This document shows, piece by piece, positions 45,166 through 54,600 of a stretch of 64,000 nt of DNA. The DNA comes from Cryptococcus deneoformans JEC21. Taxonomy: Eukaryota > Basidiomycota > Tremellomycetes > Tremellales > Cryptococcaceae. Within the stretch, counting starts at the first letter, position 1, and each line of letters begins with the position of its first letter. The DNA lies in assembly GCF_000091045.1 (NCBI RefSeq), contig NC_006694.1:292501-356500 (forward strand), given 5' to 3'. Under the pieces are notes generated by a model. It searched no databases, had not been told where the DNA came from, and was given only the letters and a program-made list of their open reading frames with translations. The position numbers were made by a program, and so were the translations under genes.

Positions 45166-45814
45166 CTGCACCAATCAGTCACCAGAATATATGCATAGAT
45201 AAATGCGAAAATTTACACAACACAGTCAAGCTGGACCCTATAATTGGTACGGGTTGAAGACTAAGAAGGGGCACTAAATAGGAACCTTTATGATGAAACA
45301 CCCACTCTAATTCTTGGAGCAGCTCTTATTATAACTTTTTTGGTTTTTTAGGTGTTGTTTTAATAAAGTTTCTAGTGGCCATTGGGAAAAATATTTCCCA
45401 GGGGAGAACAGATCCTGGTGTCGGTCAGATGTCTGTGAAAGGATGAGCATGGTGTCTGTGTGTCTGTACTACTGCTATAAGAAGACTGACCAGTGAGTAG
45501 AAAAGATGGCGTTGCTCATGGGTAATCTGCCTCCAGGTAACAGAACCGACCTTAATGCCGGTTTGCAGCAAGCAAAATCGAACTGAGTCCTATAGAGCAT
45601 GTGTTAATAGATATTTATGATAGACAATAATGGTGTATGACTCGCATGGATTCCCTTCATCAAATCATCGTGCTCCTGCCCAATAAGACCCATCGCGGAC
45701 CTCAATTTGAAGCTCTTTTTCGTCATATTGGGAGGGGGGTAGATTGGTTGAGAAGTCGGCTTGGAATAAGAGGTCGTCGTACTAAATGAGGGTGCTGAGA
45801 TGACCAATACTGAT
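45166..45814. other. No gene recognised
   Basis: About 650 bases of AT-rich sequence between a dispersed repeat and the right inverted-repeat arm. A minus-strand frame at 45604-45807 (MVISAPSFSTTTSYSK) has no similarity I recognise. Confidence 0.4.
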
Positions 45815-45992
45815 GGAGTTCATTAGTCTAGTTCCTTAATTAGATAGATGACTACGTGGTCTATTTTTGGTCAGACTCTATACCATTATTAATATTCCTT
45901 TTTGTAACTTTCTGGTCTTTCTCATCACTATCTAGTACACTGTTCTACGAGACTGTTTGTACGAAGGTGCTAAGTAAAGACCAGTTCGACAA
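45815..45992. repeat. Long inverted repeat, right arm
   Basis: Complement of 40706-40890 over about 180 bases with few mismatches. Its outer end abuts the cut-off minus-strand gene at 46000-46577, suggesting the arm marks an insertion or rearrangement breakpoint. Confidence 0.75.
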
Positions 45993-45999
45993 ATACGTC

Positions 46000-46577
46000 A
46001 GCCTAATGAGCAGAACCTTTTCGGGTGAAGTAAAGCATGAAAATGTGGCAGAAAGGCAGTACACTTACCTGGGGCTGGCGACAGCGTCTCGTGTGATGGG
46101 TCCGCATTATCGGGTGGTGACCCAGCAAAATGTGTCTCTACTGGTGATGATAGCCCATGGGACGCGACGTTTGACAACAACGAATTAAGGGATAGAGAGG
46201 TTGCATTCGAAAGGGTAGTGGGGGACGATGAGACAGTCGCAGGGTCGGTAGAGAGAGTATTCAAAGCTATGTAGAAGATATTCATGAGCAGTCTTGAAAA
46301 AGGGAAAGAAAGGGTAGACGGAAGACACACAAGTCTGGGCAGCTCGGAGCTCTTCTTGAAGTCGAGCTATTTCGGCAATCGTACTTGGTGTTGAGGTGAC
46401 GACTGTGGAAGAGACCGGTGAAATAGTGGTAGATGTAGAAGAAGCAGACAAAGGAGGGTTTCTAGAATACAGAGTAGTCTTACTTGATCACTTCTTGGTA
46501 GCTTTGCCACCAGCAGATGAGATAGGAGTGGTTGCCTCAGCGAGAGTGCTTTGGCATCGTGCTTGTCGTCCAGGCAT
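46000..46577 (-). pseudogene. 5' exons of an unidentified gene, cut at the inverted repeat
   Basis: From ATG 46577 (MPGRQARCQSTLAEATTP) two short introns can be drawn (GTGATC...TCTAG; GTGTGT...CATAG) joining to SASSTSTTISPVSST, then IARLQEELRAAQT, a coiled-coil heptad run, and a Ser/Thr-rich third exon ending SHETLSPAPG before a GTAAGT donor at about 46065. The continuation is lost where the repeat arm begins. Composition resembles an N-terminal Gag or structural protein, but no domain is recognised. The exon joins are inferred from splice signals only. Confidence 0.4.
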
Positions 46578-46689
46578 GATAGAAGTGGGTCTGCGAAGAG
46601 GTGAAATGGAAGGAGACGTAAAGCGAGAAGTGGATGATGGGATGAAGAGAAGAGGATGAAGAAGGTGAGATATATATATATATATTATG

Positions 46690-47704
46690 GATTTGGAAGC
46701 TCAACAAATATGACCCTCAATCATTGAAACCCCCATGCCGATGATCGAAGCCTGTACCAATATATGGTGGTGGCGAAAGAATGATTTTGTAGCAGACTGC
46801 CTATCCTGCAGGCAGTGTCGACTACTACCACAAGGTTTAATAATCTTGGCACCAGTTGTATGGTGCAAGGTCCACCACTGTTAAAATAGAGGCGAACCAG
46901 GGGAGTCACTCTTTGCTTTGTGTGACACCAGTGCCTCAGATCTCCCCAGAACAGGGCAGCCAGCGTCACAAAGAAAGCCTCTAACCTTGTGGTGCAGTGT
47001 CACGATATTATGCAAGAGTCACACTCTCCAGCATCTGCAACTGGGTGACGGACTGACATTCCACCTTGTCCCTGGTGTAACCAAACACCTCCACCTCAGA
47101 CAACCGTGATTTACTGACCAACTCTTGAAAAGTCAACAAAATATCTTCGGCTTGCCTCTTCTTTCTTTTCGACTGGTCAGCATCTTCCTCTTCTTCCCTG
47201 ACACTTGGTCAGTGTTCTTCATTCCCTCCAGTCCGACAGCCCTGTTCCCACCATGAGTTAGCAACATTTTTATCCCGAGAGATATGAATAACCAGAAGGA
47301 AGGAAAGGTATATAAGAAGATAGTCTTTCGTAGTTTTCATAGTCCTTAGAAAATCAATACTGTTGTCCTTTCTCACTACCTTGCCTTTGAGCATTCTTTT
47401 CTTTTAAGTCGCTTCAGTCAGCCCTTAGTCCAGCTCCTGCTCCTTCAGGCCCTGGCTATTCCTTCCTCTAAGTCCAGCTTCTGTTCCATCAGCCTGGCAA
47501 TTCTTCCCTCCGGCTCTGCTAGGCGTGAATCCTTCACTTTCATTCGTCGAGTTCTACATCATCTGAGTTGAGCGCCGGGCAGCTACACTGACTGATGTGA
47601 TGCCTGTGACAGTGTATTGATTTTCTCATACTGACGCTCTTCTCTTCTTTTTCTATCCATATTGTCTTTCTTTTTACCTATACACACCCAACCCATTCAC
47701 CATC
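46690..47704. other. No gene recognised; probable leader/LTR of the gag relic
   Basis: A (TA)n run at 46670-46685 precedes this stretch. Frames are short. The last 500 bases are pyrimidine-rich and lead directly to the gag at 47705, so they should hold the LTR and leader of that element, but I could not find its LTR ends or a second copy. Confidence 0.35.
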
Positions 47705-48712
47705 ATGGCGCCTCTCCCCAATATCCCATATAACACCTGGTAGGCTGGTCAGTCCTCCAACGAGGAAGGACCAATTCAATCCCCCGACTCATTACCAACT
47801 CCCCTCACCCCCCCTGTTCAAGAATCAGCAACCTCTGTCCCCCCCTCCACATCCGATCTCGTCCAGCTTAGGATGCTGGAGATCCTTGAAAGGTTTTCAA
47901 CGAATACTACCTCTATCACAACCAACTCTTGGGCGCCTGAAACCAGGCACCTAGGAAAAGAACCTGGCTCGTTTAGTGGGAATCCCACCGAGTTGGAAAA
48001 CTTCCTAACCTCCTGTGTCCTTTACATGGACTGCTACCTGGGAACCTTCAATAATGACAAACCAAGAATCAACTTCATCATCAGCCATTGCTGGCATAAG
48101 GTAATGAAATCCCTCCGCCCACTGATGAACCGTGCACAGCAACTGGAACTCCTCCAAAATTACGAGGAATTCCTTAAGTACCTCCGTCGCCATTGGGGAG
48201 ACCCAGACGAGAAGGGAAATGCCAAGAGGGAAATGTGCAAGCTCCACCAGCAGGGCTCAGCAAGCGAGTTTTTCCTAAAATTCAACCAATTGGTCGCCAT
48301 ACTGGGATGGTCCCCTGACTCCGAAATACTGGTGGAGAATGCTATTGACAAACTGGCTGGGGAGCTGAAGGACGAAATCATCAGGCAGGGAGAATTAGAA
48401 GTAAGTTCCATTGACCAACTGATGGACTTTGTAGTTCCTCTGGACAACTGACTCAGAGAGTGCGAGAAAGAAAAGCACGAACTTCAAGCTTCAACCCAAA
48501 AATTTCCCTGCAACACAAACCCCAACATGCCGAAACACTTGCCGTCCCAAAACGCTACCAGTACTCAAACCAACAACCCCCCGCCCCATCGTATCGGTCC
48601 ATTGTCCAGTGAAGAAAAGGATCGCCACCAAGCAAACAAACTCTGCATGTATTGTGGAGATGCCGGTCACACAGTCGATACCTGCCCTAAGAAGGGAAAA
48701 GATTCGGCCTGA
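47705..48712 (+). pseudogene. Ty3/gypsy gag with premature stops (element E)
   Basis: ATG 47705 (MAPLPNIPYNTW) runs into TAG at 47741-47743, then the same frame continues with GSFSGNPTELENFL, a Retrotrans_gag-type helical domain, to a TGA at 48449-48451, then again in frame to a CCHC knuckle CMYCGDAGHTVDTC at about 48644-48690 and TGA 48710-48712. The two internal stops are single changes from CAG (Gln) and CGA (Arg), both C to T. Gag packages the element RNA in the cytoplasm. Pol is missing: the inverted family-B LTR starts 140 bases later. Different family from A and B by sequence. Confidence 0.8.
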
Positions 48713-48851
48713 CAGGGATAGGAGATCTCTCCAACAGGCAATTCCCTACAATTTCTCCATGACTGTCTGCAATCAATATACCCCAGGTGTCAAGTTCTTC
48801 CACTTCTTCAGTTTCAAAAAATCCGGTTGCATCAGTTAAAATCCAACAAAC

Positions 48852-49793
48852 TGTAAGGTCCGGACAATAGACCTTCACTGTACTGTTGGGGCTAGCTCGG
48901 AGGGACAAGGCTTGGAGAGAACTGGTGGGCTCTTAGGGCTGGCAGGGCTCGAGGCTTAACTTCAGACTGGAGAGAAGCAAACAAGATCCCAAATGCATAT
49001 GCTGATTATGTCCTATCAGCGACTAGTAAAGGAGACAAGATGAAGAATTGATAGGAACAAGAGGAGAAGGCAAGGTACTTGTGACTGTAAAGTCGGAAGA
49101 AGGAAAGGTTGAACACAACAAGGATAAAGGATAAAGGAATTTTGTGTGAAACCCAAAGAGCCCGAAGCTTACCTGATTATGTCCTATCAGCGACTAGTAA
49201 AGGAGACAAGATGAAGAATTGATAGGAACACTGATCAGGATTAGCCAGGGGGTCTGAGGGGAGAAGGTAATTAGTAGAGAGCTCTGCTTACAGAGGAGAA
49301 GGCAAGGTACTTGTGACTGTAAAGTCGGAAGAAGGAAAGGTTGAACACAACAAGGATAAAGGAATAAAGGAATTTGTGTGTCAACCTTTCCATGCACTTT
49401 GCCTTCGCTCTCAAAACCAGTCGCGACCAAAGCCTGGTAAACACCGGGGCTTGTGGCATGAAAATCGGACAAGAAACTCGGACTTAGGACGAGAAATGGA
49501 AGAGAAAACAAGAAGAGAAAAAGCGGAAGTAAAATGATGCACGTGACCTGGGAGGGAGAGTGCGGATGCAATTTGACGCGCGCGACTTGGAGGAAAGGAG
49601 CGGAAGTAAATTGAGACGCGGCTCGGAGAAACAGGGGAAAAATAAAGCACATGACCTGGGAAAGGGAGCGCGGATGCAATTTGACGCGCGCAACTTGGAG
49701 GAAGAAGCGGAAGCAAATTGAAACGCGGCTCGAAATTTGAAGCTGGGGAAAGTGGTGACCGTGGGTCACTGGGTCGGAGGCTAGCCTCTTACA
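48852..49793 (-). repeat. Family-B LTR, inverted, with internal duplication
   Basis: On the plus strand it runs TGTAAGGTCCGGACAATAG ... GAGGCTAGCCTCTTACA, the complement of the LTR at 50066-50776, but 942 bases instead of 711. The extra length comes from a duplicated internal segment: the block from CTGATTATGTCCTATCAGCG to TTGATAGGAAC occurs at about 49001 and again at about 49173. No 5-bp duplication links its two flanks (AAAC / CCGTG), so it is not a simple solo LTR. Confidence 0.85.
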
Positions 49794-50065
49794 CCGTGAT
49801 CATGAGGAGATAGTCGTGTCCACCGGAAGAAGGGAGTGGTCCTACAAAATCGATAGCGATATCATCGAATTTATCGCGTGGGACCGGAAGCGGATGCAAG
49901 GGACCAGCCGGCTTCATCGTGGGTGCGTTCGCCTGTTGACATAAATGGCACGCACGAACAAACTCACGAACATCCTTGGACATTGTCTCCCAAAAGTATC
50001 CACTCCTGAGTACCTCCATGGTTTTCTCCACTCCCAGATGCCCAGCAGTGCCTTCATGGGCTTGC
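49794..50065 (-). pseudogene. 272-bp family-A integrase fragment between inverted B LTRs
   Basis: On the minus strand it encodes GTAGHLGVEKTMEVLRSGYF through ACHLCQQANAP to IAIDFVGPLPSSGG, that is the HHCC zinc-binding region and the first catalytic Asp of family-A integrase. It matches 58018-58289 of element A2 base for base in length with about three differences. Both ends are flush with LTR termini (CTTACA on the left, TGTAAG on the right). It is all that is left here of a family-A copy. Confidence 0.85.
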
Positions 50066-50776
50066 TGTAAGAGGCTAGCCTCCGACCCAGTGACCCACGG
50101 TCACCACTTTCCCCAGCTTCAAATTTCGAGCCGCGTTTCAATTTGCTTCCGCTTCTTCCTCCAAGTTGCGCGCGTCAAATTGCATCCGCGCTCCCTTTCC
50201 CAGGTCATGTGCTTTATTTTTCCCCTGTTTCTCCGAGCCGCGTCTCAATTTACTTCCGCTCCTTTCCTCCAAGTCGCGCGCGTCAAATTGCATCCGCACT
50301 CTCCCTCCCAGGTCACGTGCATCATTTTACTTCCGCTTTTTCTCTTCTTGTTTTCTCTTCCATTTCTCGTCCTAAGTCCGAGTTTCTTGTCCGATTTTTC
50401 ATGCCACAAGCCCCGGTGTTTACCGGGCTTTGGTCGCGACTGGTTTCGAGAGCGAAGGCAAAGTGCATGGAAAGGTTGACACACAAATTCCTTTATTCTT
50501 TTATCCTTGTTGTGTTCAACCTTTCCTTCTTCCGACTTTACAGTCACAAGTACCTTGCCTTCTCCTCTTGTTCCTATCAATTCTTCATCTTGTCTCCTTT
50601 ACTAGTCGCTGATAGGACATAATCAGCATATGCATTTGGGATCTTGTTTGCTTCTCTCCAGTCCGAAGTTAAGCCTCGAGCCCTGCCAGCCCTAAGAGCC
50701 CACCAGTTCTCTCCAAGCCTTGTCCCTCCGAGCTAGCCCCAACAGTACAGTGAAGGTCTATTGTCTGGACCTTACA
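50066..50776 (+). repeat. Family-B 5' LTR
   Basis: 711 bases from TGTAAGAGGCTAGCCTC to GGTCTATTGTCTGGACCTTACA. The first bases contain a perfect 12-bp palindrome, GAGGCTAGCCTC (50071-50082). A CTTTTTTTCAAACTC primer-site-like sequence and a gag ATG at 50839 follow, so this is a 5' LTR. A further copy of its start is at 63973-64000. Confidence 0.88.
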
Positions 50777-50838
50777 CTTTTTTTCAAACTCATTACCCAA
50801 ATCAATTCACACCACACTCCACCACACCAACATACATC

Positions 50839-50990
50839 ATGGCGTTCGATTCTCAGGGCCAACCCATCATTGCGTACGACGAGGTGACTTCCCGTCCCAT
50901 CATCGGGCATCACCCCACTGGCGTTCCCATCTTCGGCACATTCACGGACGACCACCTATCGTCCGCGGGCTCCGGAGACAATTTGGCTTC
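50839..50990 (+). pseudogene. Family-B gag, part 1 (split by element A1)
   Basis: ATG 50839 begins MAFDSQGQPIIAYDE and runs 50 codons into the target site GCTTC of element A1. The same frame resumes after A1 at 62687, so gag would be continuous without the insertion and one copy of the target duplication. The leader between LTR and ATG is 62 bases. Confidence 0.85.
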
Positions 50991-51559
50991 TGTAAGTGCA
51001 GAGCCCTTACCACCACTCGTTCTCACCATATGGTAGGATTTATTCCTATGCATTGGTCAATGTTGGTAGGTGAGATTTGATGCCGAAACGCGTCTTTCGG
51101 ACTTCGCCGAAACACGGCATGGTCGATGTTGGTAGGTGAGATTTGATGCCGAAACGCGTTTTTCGGACTTCGCCGAAACGCGGCATCGAGCTCTGTCCCG
51201 CCTTTATCCTATGCATGATATTTTATTCTCATGCATAGGACCGGCAATTGCTGCCGAGACGCGGCGGCGGACTTCGCCGGATCTCTGTCCCTTTTTTTCG
51301 ATGGACTTCTGTTTGTTTCTGCATACATCCATACATATATATATATATAGATCTCATACATAGTTATAGTTTTCTCTTTCTCTAAGCGAAACTCATGCAT
51401 ATCAAACATTGCTAGTTTCGCATCCAGTAGACCACTATAACTATAAACAAACACCGAACGCTTCCTCGAACGCATCCGAACGCCCTCTAGACCTATACCA
51501 CGAACGCCCATCCTTCTCGAACGCCAACCGAACGCAGTGAGGCACCTCCAGTGCCTACA
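50991..51559 (+). repeat. Element A1 5' LTR
   Basis: 569 bases, TGTAAGTGCAGAGCCC ... CCTCCAGTGCCTACA. It contains two copies of a 66-bp unit (GTCGATGTTGGTAGGTGAG plus GATGCCGAAACGCG...), a perfect 11-bp hairpin CCTATGCATGA/TCATGCATAGG (51208-51218, 51229-51239), a TATATATATATATAG box at 51335-51349, and GCTAGTTTCG at 51411-51420 that is complementary to the primer site. Confidence 0.93.
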
Positions 51560-51576
51560 CTTTTTTCGAAACTAGC
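51560..51576 (+). promoter_or_regulatory. Element A1 primer-binding site, self-priming type
   Basis: Sequence CTTTTTTCGAAACTAGC directly after the LTR. Its last ten bases are the exact complement of GCTAGTTTCG at 51411-51420, about 75 bases after the LTR TATA box and so near the expected RNA 5' end. It does not have the TGG start of a tRNA 3'-CCA primer site. This is the arrangement of Tf1/sushi self-primed elements. Confidence 0.6.
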
Positions 51577-51601
51577 ACCTACCCTTTACACCATACCCAC
51601 C

Positions 51602-54600
51602 ATGCCCAAATCAGTTCAAGACTCTCCAACGGAGTTACTCGCGCGTCTGGTCGACCGCGTCCAACAACAAGACGATACGCTGGCGCTCCTCACTGAGCTG
51701 CTGGCTAAACAAAACAAACTATCAGCTACCAAGGAACGTTATACACCCCGAGGTATACCATTGCCCAAGGCGTCAGACATCCCTTGTTTCGAGGGTCCCC
51801 TTGGCGATGCGGACCGCACCCTTACCCATTTGCGTCGGCTTCAACAGGTTTTGGGAACGCACGGCCTTCTGACTCCCTCGGATGACGAGGAGGTGGAAGA
51901 GAGACGCCGTGTGACAGTGATTGAGCTGGCGAACAATTCGATTGAGTGCGCTGGTCTCGTTGGTTGGGTTGAGCAAGACGGTCGCCGTATGGAGGCCGAT
52001 GGAATAACGACATGGGAGACGTGGTCAGCCGCCTTCAAGGCTAAGGCCATGCCCTCCAACTGGGAGTTCCGCAAAAGCCGTGCTCTTTTTCGTCTCTCCT
52101 TCCACGAGGTGTCGTCGGAGGGTTGGAAAAAATTCGACAATGCGGTGATTTTGCACCGTGCCCACCTCCTTGGGAGCAAGCTATACCCGACCGACCAACA
52201 ACTCACCAGTTTTTACCGTGCGGCCTGTCCCGAGCGCCTTTTCCTTCGCTTGGTTGACTTGCCCGAATTTCACGTCGACGATCTGGACGCACTGCGGGCC
52301 TTGATCAGCAACCACGTCGAACGAATTCAACACGAGGATGCCGCCTCTCGGATTAGGTCGCGTCCCACCAACCAGGTTTCTTCCGACAATGTCCAACTAC
52401 CCCACTCGATGTCCTACTACCACGACCCTTCCCACGCTCTGCCATATTATCTCTCCCCGGCGGGCCGCCATATCCGTGAAGCCTTCCGCAAGGAGAACCG
52501 ATGCTACGATTGTCGTAAAACGGGGCATCAGCATTCCAAGTGCCCTACCCGTACACGCGCTCCGACTCCTAAGGTCAACCAACTCGAGACTGAACTGACG
52601 GCAGGCGATGCCACCTCGGCCTATCTGACGTTAACCCAAACCGTTCCTCCAGCCGATGATGATACCCGTGACGCGACGTACGCTCTTTTCCATCCTTTGC
52701 TCTCCATATCCGTTCCAGTCTCCGCTGACAGCCGTTTATCAGCCCCCTCCCCTAAATTCTTACTCGACACGGGGGCGTCCTCAACTTTTGTGGATCCGAG
52801 GTTGGCGGCGAGACTGGGCTGGGAAGTGAGGAAAGGGTTGGTACGGATGCGAGTGCGTCTAGCCGGAGGTTTGGCGGGTCCGTTGGTCACAGATATGGTC
52901 GTCGGGTCGTTTTCCCTAGGTGGTCGCATGTATCGAGTCGATGGTGTCCTGATGGATCTGCATGGTACCTACGATGGTATCTTAGGACTAAATTTCTTCG
53001 CGCGGCACGGATTACTCGCGGAATCAAATTCTTTCGTCCGGTTATTGGAGGCAGGCGGTGTGAACTTGTCTGCGTTAGGCTTGCAGAAGTTAGGTGCGCC
53101 AGTTTCCCACATCGCCGCAAATCCGGCCTCGACTACCGCCACAGTGTCATTCGCCGACACCCGCCCCAATCTTTCGCAGACCCGCACGGCCGCCGAGTCC
53201 GACAGTCTGACGGATGTTCTACGCAAGCTTCAGACCGAATTCCACGATGTTTTCTGCGACGACCTAGGCGACGTACGAAATTTCCCCACCATCTCCAAAA
53301 CAAAGTCTGGCGTGCGCTTCGAAATTAACTTGAAACATGGTGCTACTCCCCACCGCTCGCCACCCTATCGAGTACCGGAAGCCCTGCTTCCACGTTTCCG
53401 AGAGATGTTATTAGAACATCTGAATGCAGGACGTCTTCGATACTCTAGTTCCCCTTGGGCCTCCCCGGCGTTCCTCGTGTCCAAAGGTAATGGCAAATTC
53501 CGAATGGTCTGCGATTTCCGCGCTCTGAACAACGTCACGGTCCCCGACATGTACCCTATGGGGAATGTCCAGGATATCCTCCACCGTGCCGCCAGGAAGG
53601 GCAAGATTTTCGCAAAACTTGACTGTAAGGATGCCTTTTTCCAAACGCTAATGAAGGAGGAGGACATCCCGAAAACCGCTATCACCACTCCTCTCGGTCT
53701 CCTAGAGTGGGTGGTAATGCCTCAAGGGATCTGGAACGCGCCGGCCGCTCAACAGCGTCGCATTAATGAGGCGTTACAAGGTTTAACTGGGGAATGTTGC
53801 GAGGCTTACGTGGACGATATCATCATATGGGGAAAGGATGCGAAGGACCTGCATGATAATATTGTGAGTGTTCTTTCTGCCCTACGTCGAAGTGGTCTCC
53901 GCTGCTCGCGTGAGAAGTCAAAGCTGTTCCTCGACGAAGTAGCGTTCTTAGGACATATCATCCGCCCCGGACAGATTCTGCCCGACCCCGCCAAAATAGC
54001 ACGCGTCGAGCAGTTCCCCCTCCCGGTCAATTCTCACCAACTTCACTCGTTCCTCGGTCTCGTTAACTACCTTCGCGATTTCGTACCAAACCTGGCCGAC
54101 CACACCGCCGTGCTTCACGCCACTCTTCCTCCGAATGCGGCGGCTGAGAAAGCTTACTACAAGGCTGTTAAGATGCATAAGGGACACCTCCCCGAGGGAT
54201 GGACTGGTTGGAGATGGTCGTTCGGCCCTGCGGAGAAGGCGGCCTTTGAAGCGACTCGACGCGCGGTGAGTACTGTCCCCTGTCTTGCCGTTATCGATTA
54301 TGATGCTGTCAAAGCGGGAAAGCAGCAGGTCTTTCTATTCACCGACGCTTCCAACACAGGTACTGGCGCTTGGATTGGTGTCGGTACCTCTCGGGAGTCC
54401 GCCCAGCCCGTGGCCTACGATTCGCGCACCTTCAATAGTGCACAACGGAACTATCCAGTACACGACCGTGAGCTGCTGGCGATTATTAATGCCCTCGATC
54501 ATTGGCGCCCTCTGCTATACGGCATTCCAGTCCACGTCTACTGCGATCACTTTACCCTTCAATGGTTCCTAGGTCAACGTAATCTCTCTCCCCGTCAGCT

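Noticed and set aside
46670..46685. (TA)n run as a promoter TATA box
   Set aside because: A simple dinucleotide run upstream of no supported gene; reported only as microsatellite context.
48852..49793. Inverted B LTR as an ordinary solo LTR
   Set aside because: Its flanks share no target duplication and it adjoins a pol fragment exactly, so a rearrangement is more likely.
49194..50622. Plus and minus frames of 60-190 codons in the B LTRs
   Set aside because: They mirror each other in the two inverted LTR copies and are Ser/Phe-rich LTR readthrough without domains.
50777..50800. Self-priming in family B as well
   Set aside because: The best complement to the putative primer site within the B LTR is only about six bases (GAGTTT), no better than chance.
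51551..51601. GTG start of the A1 Gag-Pol frame inside the LTR
   Set aside because: The ATG at 51602 matches the A2 start and lies after the primer site; the upstream codons are LTR and primer site.
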